Assembly (NCBI GenBank): GCA_037127315.1
Contig: JBBBDQ010000913.1
Location: forward strand, 5,080,001-5,144,000
Source of the DNA: Ascarosepion bandense
Taxonomy: Eukaryota > Mollusca > Cephalopoda > Sepiida > Sepiidae
Length of the DNA: 64,000 nucleotides
Reading direction: 5' to 3'
Part shown: positions 55,997 through 64,000 of the stretch, piece after piece
Position numbering within the stretch: position 1 is the stretch's first letter
Layout of the letters: each line of letters opens with the position of its first letter
The notes under the pieces: model-generated
What the model saw: only the letters and a program-made list of their open reading frames with translations
The model's database searches: none
Told to the model about the DNA's origin: nothing
Made by a program: the position numbers and the translations under genes

Positions 55997-56065
55997 CTTA
56001 TGCTTGTATCTTGTGGTTCATTACAAGGGTCAGTGTCAGGTGGTGGCAAGGGAGGTAACTCATCA
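55997..56065 (-). CDS. Exon 1 (first confidently seen) of a proline-rich gene
   Basis: A 69-nt internal exon on the minus strand. It follows the acceptor ...TTGTTAG and ends in AAG|GTAAGA, a near-perfect donor. It encodes DELPPLPPPDTDP followed by CNEPQDTSI. It starts with the third base of a split codon and leaves two bases (AG), which the next exon (49949) completes as AGC, Ser. The peptide is acidic and proline-rich, and LPPLPPP could form a polyproline helix. The identity rests on the phase chain with five further exons. Upstream exons must exist, because the exon starts mid-codon. I do not recognise the protein family. Confidence 0.75.
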
Positions 56066-56079
56066 CTAACAACATTGAA

Positions 56080-56765
56080 TACAAAGAGTGCAAATGAAAC
56101 AAAAATGCAAGTGTACAATAATTACAGGCTTGTATCCTCATCTTTTTTGTTTTGCTCATTGTCATATGACTGATCCATTCTCCAGCCATCATCAGGCAAA
56201 CATCACATCCAGTAATAATTTTAAAATTTTAAAAAGTATGCATTTTCTCCTAAATATTTAAAAATTTTGTCACAAATCTGAAGAAAAAACTGAATTTAGA
56301 AGAAATATGTTTTAAAACAAATTTCTTTTAAACCTAATTTCTTTCTTCTGATTTGTAGGAAAGTTTTAAAAATATTCACGAGAAAATGCAAACATTTCAA
56401 AATGTAAGTTAAAATATTCATCAAGAAAAAATTAAAATTTTTAATTAAAATTTCAATTTAAAATGTTAAACTAAAAATATTCATCAAAAAATGATATTTC
56501 AGAAGCAAATTAGGGAAACTTTTTCTTGATCAGATAAAGTTTTAATTATATAGCAAAAAAGAATTTGAAGTAAAACCAATTATTAATATCAAACTACAAC
56601 TAATACATAATCCCAAGTCTTATAAACCTGAGGTTTGCAGGAGTATCTTGTACTACAGCCACAGTAGCAGTGGTGTTTCTTGGGCAAGATAGCTTGATGG
56701 AGCCCAACCCTCTTCAGTCTAGTTTTAAGTCAATGTTTTCCTTCTTCTAGTCTAGTCACTAATCA
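56080..56765. other. Upstream intron stretch
   Basis: AT-rich with loosely repeated AAATATTCATCAAGAAAAAAT-like wording at about 56410-56500. No gene. Confidence 0.4.
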
Positions 56766-56770
56766 AGGAT

Positions 56771-56957
56771 ATCAGTCAATTAAGTGCCATATGTGATACA
56801 TGTTTGGGCAATCATGTCTCAAAAGAGACATGACTGACTGGGCAGAAGATTATCCCATAGTAGGTTGCCACTGCTTTCTGCAGTATACTGGTCAACATCC
56901 AAGGCTATAGAACCCAATCTGTCCTGTTATTTGAATCGTAGCTACAGGGAGAAGATA
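56771..56957 (-). mobile_element. SINE-1 fragment, reverse
   Basis: CAGTCAATTAAGTGCCATAT to the CTACAGGGAGAAG part. The head is missing. Confidence 0.8.
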
Positions 56958-57080
56958 TGTATTATATTATTAAGTAGTAATTAGAAGGGGGATCAGGTTA
57001 TTACTTCATAACAATAGAAAACAGATCCCCCACTTTATGCCCAGTAGAAGCCTTAATCATGTTTCTAACGATTATATTTA

Positions 57081-57381
57081 GTCAGTCAGTTAACTGCCAT
57101 GCGTGATACACGTTTTGGGCAATCATGTCTCGATAGAGACATGACTGACTGGGCAGGAGATTATCCTGCAGTAGATTGCCATTGCTTTCTGCGGTAGACT
57201 GGTAGCTAGCCAAGGCTATAGAACCCAATCTGTCCTATTATTTAACCCATAAATGAAGGGAAGAGATGGATTAATACCTTTCCCAAGGGTATTTGTACAT
57301 AAGTGAATGCAAATGATTCAACTGGAATTTGAACTCGGCTCCCCAATTTCTGGTTCTGAGCTGAAATTGATTGCACCACAT
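57081..57381 (-). mobile_element. SINE-1 copy, reverse
   Basis: From GTCAGTCAGTTAACTGCCAT to AATTGATTGCACCACA. Full length. A further fragment (GAAGAGACAGATTAATACC) follows to about 57540. Confidence 0.85.
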
Positions 57382-57644
57382 AGTCCTGCTATTTACTCAT
57401 AGCTCGGGGAGAAGAGACAGATTAATACCTATTAAGGGTATCAGCATTTAAGTGAAATCAATGAACTTGAGTGGAATTTAAAATCAGCTCTCTGATTCCG
57501 CTATCCAAGCAGCAGTCTACTACTCTACTGTGCCTCGTAATAAGCAGGCATAATAATAAGAAAGAAGAGTTGGATTCATGTCTTCCCCAAAGGTATTGGC
57601 ACATAAGTGAATGTAATAAACTCTCTTATTTATTTATTTATTTT

Positions 57645-58168
57645 ATTTTTTTCCTCAATTGGAGGAGATAGACTAAACTATCGCCCAGTTCACACTCCAC
57701 CCACATCTATTGAACAGGTGAAGAGGCTCATCCCTTGTTTCCTGTTTAGGATGCGGTTTCCGGTTTTCCCTTTTCAAGTCTTTTCACTCTTTTTATTTTT
57801 ATTTTTTTTCCAATTGGAGTAGATAGACTAAACTATCGCCCGGTTCACACTCCACCCACATCTATTGAACAGGTGAAGAGGCTCATCCCTTGTTTCCTGT
57901 TTAGGATGCGGTTTCCGGTTTTCCCTTTTCAAGTCTTTTCACTCTTTTATTTTTATTTTTTTTTCCAATTGGAGTAGATAGACTAAACTATCGCCCGGTT
58001 CACACTCCACCCATGTCTATTGAACAGGTGAAGAGGCTCATCCCTTGTTCCCTGCTTAGGATGTGGTTTCCAGCTTTCTCTTCTCCATTCTTTTCACTCT
58101 TACATAGCCCCCTGCGCTTCAGTGGTGTTACTGCCTTGCTCGGAGTGATATGATTAAAAAAAAAAAAA
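57645..58168 (+). mobile_element. SINE-4 tandem trimer (155-bp period)
   Basis: Three copies of the SINE-4 head (GATAGACTAAACTATCGCCC at 57667, 57822 and 57977). The first two end in a T-rich linker (TTTTATTTTTATTTTTTTTC). Only the third has the LINE-type tail and poly(A). Confidence 0.9.
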
Positions 58169-58199
58169 CTGGAATTTGAACTTGGCCCTCCAATTCCTC

Positions 58200-58770
58200 A
58201 ATCCGAGCCCCTATTTGTTGTACCACTGTGCCTCCAGGATAATAATACAAAAGGAGTGACGGATTAGAAATAATAATACTAAAGCAGGGCTTAAAAAAAG
58301 TAATCAGTTCAAGTGAGAAAACCTTTTAAAAAGAGTTTTGTTCAGTTATTTGGTCAGGCTGAGAACTTTTCATTTCATCTAGTTGATTTCACATGTCAAC
58401 TCTTGTTGAATTATTTAATATTAAACAGAACTTTTCATTACCCTTTTTAAACGAATGTCTAGATTTATTCATTTAATACCATTATTGTTGCAATTCAATG
58501 ATCAAGAGTTATTTTGTCTTTACAACATGAAACTCATTAAAAAACATGCATTTATGCATTTTTTTCTTTTCAATATTACTTAGAGCTTGTGGGTCAACAC
58601 TGACATGATCATAGTTCATTAGTATTTTTAAAAAGATTTTTGGCCCGTTTTAAAATTAATATCCTCATCTTTAAAAGAAAATTTCAAAGTTAATTTAAGC
58701 TATTAATATTCATTATATTCCAATTTACCTAAAAATTGAAGCGCCTTTTGAGATAACAAGGCTAGTACCT
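58200..58770. other. Unassigned AT-rich stretch
   Basis: Begins with a worn SINE-like piece (GAACTTGGCCCTCCAATTCC, CTATTTGTTGTACCACTGTG). The rest was not recognised. Confidence 0.4.
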
Positions 58771-58775
58771 ATTAT

Positions 58776-59492
58776 GTCCCTCATCAAAAGTAACGTGTTA
58801 AAAGTATATACAATCACTTATCATTCTGGGCCATTATTCATTAAGCCAACTGCATATCCTGTCCCTCATCAAAAGTAACGTGTTAAAAGTATATACAATC
58901 ACTTATCATTCTGGGCCATTATTCATTAAGCCAACTGCATATCCTGTCCCTCATCAAAAGTAACGTGTTAAAAGTATATACAATCACTTATCATTCTGGG
59001 CCATTATTCATTAAGCCAACTGCATATCCTGTCCCTCATCAAAAGTAACGTGTTAAAAGTATATACAATCACTTATCATTCTGGGCCATTATTCATTAAG
59101 CCAACTGCATATCCTGTCCCTCATCAAAAGTAACGTGTTAAAAGTATATACAATCACTTATCATTCTGGGCCATTATTCATTAAGCCAACTGCATATCCT
59201 GTCCCTCATCAAAAGTAACGTGTTAAAAGTATATACAATCACTTATCATTCTGGGCCATTATTCATTAAGCCAACTGCATATCCTGTCCCTCATCAAAAG
59301 TAACGTGTTAAAAGTATATACAATCACTTATCATTCTGGGCCATTATTCATTAAGCCAACTGCATATCCTGTCCCTCATCAAAAGTAACGTGTTAAAAGT
59401 ATATACAATCACTTATCATTCTGGGCCATTATTCATTAAGCCAACTGCATATCCTGTCCCTCATCAAAAGTAATGTGTTAAAAGTATATACA
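58776..59492. repeat. Second 85-bp satellite, nearly perfect
   Basis: Eight full units plus a partial one, each 85 bp, starting GTCCCTCATCAAAAGTAACG and containing TATCATTCTGGGCCATTATT. The units are identical as far as I can read, except in the last (GTAATGTG, CAGTCAAAT). Unrelated in sequence to the 45767 satellite. Confidence 0.95.
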
Positions 59493-60504
59493 GTCAAATA
59501 AGCCAGGATAAATCAGATCTCTTCAAAATCAGGATTTAGGTTTTCTTGATAAAAGAAAGAGCAGAAGGCACCTAAAATGATGGTGTAACTATATGCATAC
59601 ATAATCTGATCTTATTCTAACCTTGGTAAATATGGCTGCTCAAAGCTTAGATTTTTGGAGAGAATCATTAATGCAAAATCTGACATGTTTGAATATAACA
59701 AAAGATGATAGAAGATCTGTCAAACTGTATTTACTTTAGTATTAAATGGATGCCAATAGAGCAGGTTGATTTTTGACATTTTTAGAAAATCCACATTGCA
59801 CTCAGTGTAAAAGCTTGGGCTTTATGCGATAAGTACTGACACAAAAAAATTAGATTCATAGCTTTAATCAATTTTTGAAACTTTAGTTTTAAATATCATC
59901 TGAAAAATGTACAGAAATACCTAATTTATGCAGGTTTTTATTATGGTGTAGGATGTGTGTTGTGGTGCAGTGGATATTGACTCGGAATGACAAATCAGAG
60001 AGCCAAGTTCAAGTTCCAGTTGAATTATATTCACTTATGCACAAATACCCTTGGAAAAGACATTAATCCCTCTCTTCCCTCCAGTTATAGGTCAAATAAT
60101 AGGACAGATTGGGTTCTATAGCCTTAGCTAGCAACCAGTCTATTGCATAAAGCAATGGCAACCTATTGTGAAATAAACTTAGTCAGTCATGTCTTTTTCG
60201 AGACATGATCACCCAAAGCGTGTATCTTGTATGGCATTTAACTGACTAAATGGATGCATCAATACGGCAGGTTGATTTTTGACATTTTTAAAAAATCTAC
60301 ATTAGTGGAAAAGTTTGAGTTTTATGTGACAAGTACTGACACAAAAAATTAGATTCATAGCGTTAATCAATTTTTGAGCTTTTAGCTTTAAATATTGTCT
60401 GAAAAATGTACAGAAATACCTAATTTCCGAAGGTTTTTGCTTACAAACTGATTTCAAAATTTTATTATTTCAAGAATATATCTTTGATATTAGATACAAT
60501 GAAA
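59493..60504. repeat. Diverged duplication flanking SINE-1
   Basis: The block at 59740-59935 (GCAGGTTGATTTTTGACATT...GTACAGAAATACCTAATTT) recurs at 60260-60430. SINE-1 (59951-60247) lies between. An old duplication of about 190 bp. Confidence 0.7.
59951..60247 (+). mobile_element. SINE-1 copy
   Basis: GGATGTGTGTTGTGGTGCAG to ATGGCATTTAACTGACT. Full length, moderately diverged. Confidence 0.9.
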
Positions 60505-60882
60505 ATATTTACATTATTCAAACTATTGTCCTCATCTTTGTTACCCTTAAGGGCACATAGTTCAGTCTTTATAGGCGTTGGTTAGTTCTTGTGGCTTGAC
60601 TCAAAAAGTTGTGAGTTCAATACCAGCCTACAGCAGTGGTGAACAAGTAACTTACAATGTTAGAGGGAGATAACTCATGGCTACCAAAAGAGGCACTACT
60701 ATACAAGTAATGAAGATCATATGTCTCAGTGATTGTAATAAAGGGTTTGTTTCAAAATTCCTAGCACCTGAAGAAACCCGAAGCGTACAATGGCCAAAAC
60801 ATCGTACAAATGGCAACAAAGACAAGGACACTAGTTTGAATAATGTAAATACTACCTTGTCTCAAAAATATAGACAAATATA
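60505..60882 (+). mobile_element. SINE-2 copy with an opposed tail piece
   Basis: Sense SINE-2 from about 60552. It has a tRNA-like head (ATAGGCGTTGGTTAGTT and GAGTTCAATACCAG), AGAGGGAGATAACTCATGG, then AAAGGGTTTGTTTCAAAATTC and AATAATGTAAATA. The leading 60505-60546 is the reverse of the same tail (TTTACATTATTCAAACTA). Confidence 0.75.
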
Positions 60883-61710
60883 TTGAAAATATATTCAATC
60901 CAGAATTATGAATCACCATAAGTAAAATAAGCATTTTTCATTTTACTGTATTCGATAATTAAAAAATGTGTAAAGATTGCAAAAGATTACAAAAATGTCT
61001 ACTCAGTAAATAAGATCTTACAATATTTGTTACATCAAAATTAATGAAGACAAAGTCATAAAAGCATATGTAACACTGCTGGGTACTCATTATAAGACAA
61101 AATGTTTTAAATTTGCATTGTTTATTGAAAAAATTTCAGTAAAATATAAGGCTGTGCTATGATGCTTTTACTGATCACTGGAATGAAATTCCAATGCTAC
61201 AACTTTGAATTAAACTCGATTTTTAAACTAATTTCCTCAAAAAACAATAAGTATTCAAAAAAAATATTTTGTGTCATTGTTTCTGCCAAACTGACTTTCA
61301 AATTGAATGCAATATCATCCTTCCAAAATCTGCCCTATTACTGCAAAACTGATTAATAATGGTTCAGTTTTGTTCTAGCAGTGTTAAATATAGCTGCTTA
61401 AAGTTAATCTCTTTGCAAACGATTACTTTCATATTAGCTTACATTCTGACATAGATGGAGCTATTGAAATATGAATAAGATCCGATTGCCTGCACTTTAG
61501 GTGATTCTAATATATGCTTGGAGGTGAACATAATTGGCAAAATAAGTAGAAAGCTATGACAAAGTCTACAAATGGTTCGGTCTTTTATTTTTCTTATTTG
61601 GTTATAACTGGAAGAATGTGGTATATAAATGCTACGCATCAGATTAATGGATGATAATTGACTAACAAAATGAAAAAATTCTATATCACACATTTTGTTC
61701 TTGAGTTTGA
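60883..61710. other. Unassigned AT-rich stretch
   Basis: No repeat or exon recognised. Open frames of 65-84 codons exist on both strands without motifs or paired splice sites. Confidence 0.4.
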
Positions 61711-61714
61711 ATTT

Positions 61715-62405
61715 TGTTTAATGACATATCAACCTCTGTGGGTTATTTAATGCCAAAAAGGTGGGGTTTTAAGGTTTTCTTTAATGTTCGGTTATAGTGA
61801 GAAGGTTGATTTAGTCGCATTTTAATGAAAATTTTTTTGTTTTTATTCTTTTTTATTTTAAAAACTAAAATGTATTCTAGTTTTGTATTCAAAAATGTTT
61901 TGCTAAGAATTTTTTCTTTCAAAAATGTGTTGTGGTAATATTTTTTTCTTCAAAAATGTATATTTTTCTATGAAATTCTATTATGTATATATTTCTATAA
62001 AAGTATATTTTTATACTTTCATAATGTTTTAACCCCAGTTTGGAAGGTTAACTATTTGCCCATATCTGGGACCCTAACAGGTGCTACCACTCCGGGTCAG
62101 GGTAGACCTGGGAACAACAGCAATTAAGAGGTGGTTCCATGCTCCTCACATTGGAGTAGATAGATCTATCTATCACCCGGTTCACACTCCACCCACGTCA
62201 GGTGAACAGGTTAAGAGGCTCATCGATTGTTCCCTGTTTAGGATGTGGTTTCCAGCTTTCTCTTTTCCAATCTTTTCACTAGTACGTAGCCCCCTGCACA
62301 TCAGTGGCATTACCACCTTGCTCGGGGTGATATGATTAAAAAAAAACAAAAAAACACTCCCAATCAGAGGCCTTGCTGCCAGATGCAGTTTACCGTCATA
62401 CCCAG
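61715..62405 (+). repeat. Interspersed repeat R2 with a nested SINE-4
   Basis: R2 from ATATCAACCTCTGTGGG to CAGTTTACCGTCATACCCAG, interrupted at 62150-62355 by SINE-4. Confidence 0.8.
62150..62349 (+). mobile_element. SINE-4 copy nested in R2
   Basis: TTGGAGTAGATAGATCTATC, CCGGTTCACACTCCACCC and GTTAAGAGGCTCATCG, then the LINE-type tail (GTAGCCCCCTGCACATCAG, CTTGCTCGGGGTGATATGAT) and poly(A). Confidence 0.85.
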
Positions 62406-62514
62406 AACTCTTTGTTCTTGAAAAATACTTCAGACTAATGTTTCCATTGATAGGAAGTGAACAAAATACAAACATTGACTGTAATTATGCATTAAAACAA
62501 ATGCTGAAAATATA

Positions 62515-62890
62515 GGGATTTCTATAAATATTTGATGGGAATTATTCTGATGAGCTTTCTTCTTTGGTACCTTGATGTTACAAAATTAAGTGCAGTACTA
62601 GATTGACAGTTAGGTCTCATCATTTTATAATTGAAATGCTTAGATGTAACGATGCTAACAGTTTTACTCTAGCACTTCTTATTGGTGGAACTCTTTTCCA
62701 GCCGTTTACTTTTTAACTTTTATATTCAAAAATTTAAATGTAGTGTCAATTGTTACATTCTTTTTTCTTGATTAATGTTTCTTTTCTTATTCTTATTTTT
62801 ATCATATTCTTTGCCACTCAGTAACCCCTTGTTTCTTTGTAGCTTTATTGCCTTATATAAAGCAAAATGATTTTAAAAAAAAAGAAAGAT
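62515..62890 (+). mobile_element. Jockey-like LINE tail, old copy
   Basis: GATGAGCTTTCTTCTTTGG, CTAGATTGACAGTTAGGTC and CAGTAACCCCTTGTTTCTTTG, then poly(A). Strongly diverged. Confidence 0.6.
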
Positions 62891-64000
62891 TATCAGTACT
62901 ACAATGCTTGATAAATTCCAGAAAAGACACCAGCATCAGCATAATGAACAAAATAACAATGATGAGGATACCAATCTGAATAATTCATGCAATAATGAAT
63001 ACTTTAAATTCCAGACAACAATTACAGGCAGACAAGCATGAAAAAAATAAAAAAAACAAGCAAATTTCCCTGTCAACTCTTGAGTAGGGTATTTTCTAAC
63101 TGACAGACTTCAAATGCAATGTTTTCAAATCTATTTTGAAATTTACAGATACAAGTTCACAAACAATAATAAGGGACAATTCTTGAAATAATTCATTCCT
63201 TCAAGGAAAAAGAAAGTCAACTTTTGTTTTATAAAAGATAGAGAATTATTTATGATTCAGTCACTCATAACATCTTCAAGAAGTTGGAAATGCAAATATT
63301 TAAATCCTTCAATTTGGCTAGACTTACATGTATAAACTACTCTGAACTCCAAACCCCAATCTCTGATAGCACAAAGTGAAATGTTATGCTTTATTCCAAA
63401 CTCAGGTTTGGCTTAAAAATAATTGGACCTATACTGTTCAATTGGTCACTACAACTCAGAAAATCCTGTACAGGGCTAGTTCAAGGGCTGCCTCCCACAT
63501 CTCAATTTTCATAAGACACTATTTATATAAAATACAAATTTTATTGTAAGCTAATTATGTACTATAATGGATTATAAGCAATATAGGTGAACAATTCAAC
63601 TAGAAAAATCGAAAAAAAAACATTGTATCTAAATACAAATTAGAGACATGCCACAATATATAGTTCCTTCCATCTGAAATAAATTAATGTTTTGCAGCAA
63701 TTTTTAACATCAACTTGAGATTTTCCCTGTTAAAAAGCTAAAGAATTTTAACACATTCAGCATTATAGATAAAAAACTAAATTTTGTATGTTTTTCCGAG
63801 ATTTAACATGAGCAAACAAATTCACAGATCTGGACATTTAAAAAAAAGTGACCCCAGAATGACATCAAAATTTGCAAAAGTTTTTCATCCTTTAATAGCT
63901 GCTTGTGCTTAGTTTAATTTGTAATGTGTATAAATGTAAGTTAGAAAAATCAAATATTGATAAAATAGAGACGGTCACAAGGTACTGCCTTGGGACCTAA
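62891..64000. other. Right end, no recognised repeats
   Basis: AT-rich and unique-looking. The only candidate feature is the possible 35-nt micro-exon at 63328-63362. Confidence 0.4.
63328..63362 (-). other. Candidate upstream micro-exon
   Basis: A 35-nt segment between a plausible acceptor (TTTGTGCTATCAG) and the consensus donor ACAT|GTAAGT. Read in phase 0 it gives RLGFGVQSSLY and leaves AT, which with the first base of exon 1 makes ATT (Ile). The phase match is encouraging, but a 35-nt exon is easily produced by chance, and the other exons are more Pro/Ser-rich. Confidence 0.2.

Noticed and set aside
58776..59492. CRISPR-like array (regular repeats)
   Set aside because: The units are contiguous 85-bp tandem copies without unique spacers, and the setting is eukaryotic.

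Overview
The window looks like intronic and exonic DNA of one large animal gene in a repeat-rich, AT-rich genome. Long introns, many (TA)n runs, tRNA-derived and 5S rRNA-derived SINEs, several LINE tails and foldback transposons suggest a mollusc, most likely a cephalopod of the octopus type. The species assignment is inference from the style of the repeats. There are no prokaryotic genes, CRISPR arrays or operons.

The only well-supported host gene lies on the minus strand. Six exons, in transcript order 56065-55997, 49949-49852, 44497-44403, 40534-39541, 29134-28947 and 5211-4863, all have AG acceptors and GT donors. Their phases match at every one of the five junctions, giving 1,793 nt (about 597 codons) of uninterrupted reading frame. 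The protein is rich in Pro, Ser and Thr, has a class II SH3-ligand type motif, a basic cluster and acidic stretches, and has no catalytic domain I can recognise. It looks like the disordered part of a scaffold or adaptor. The gene continues past both ends of the visible exon set; candidate extra exons at 63328-63362 and at the left edge are weak.

Left part (1-17.5 kb): tandem duplications, a 573-bp foldback element, a SINE carrying a hammerhead ribozyme motif (4656-4799), a second hammerhead candidate (11169-11225), a 575-bp long-inverted-repeat transposon with 6-bp target duplications, and numerous SINE and LINE fragments. Middle (17.7-20.9 kb): a 3-kb, almost purely purine plus strand made of consecutive minisatellites. 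From 21 to 38 kb: an RLE-type LINE remnant, Jockey-like and RTE-like LINE tails, solo LTRs, foldbacks, and a composite 5S-tRNA SINE with a clear target duplication. From 38 to 56 kb: an A-rich minisatellite next to the largest exon, a hAT-like element, an 85-bp satellite made from a LINE tail, a second copy of the 6-bp-TSD transposon nested in a SINE, and two solo LTR families. Right part (56-64 kb): more SINEs, a 155-bp tandem of SINE heads, a second unrelated 85-bp satellite, and about 1.1 kb at the end with nothing recognisable.

The most interesting signals are the hammerhead ribozyme motifs next to (TA)n tracts, the 5S/tRNA composite SINE, the SINE family sharing its 3' tail with a LINE, the two independent 85-bp satellites, and the 6-bp-TSD foldback transposon.
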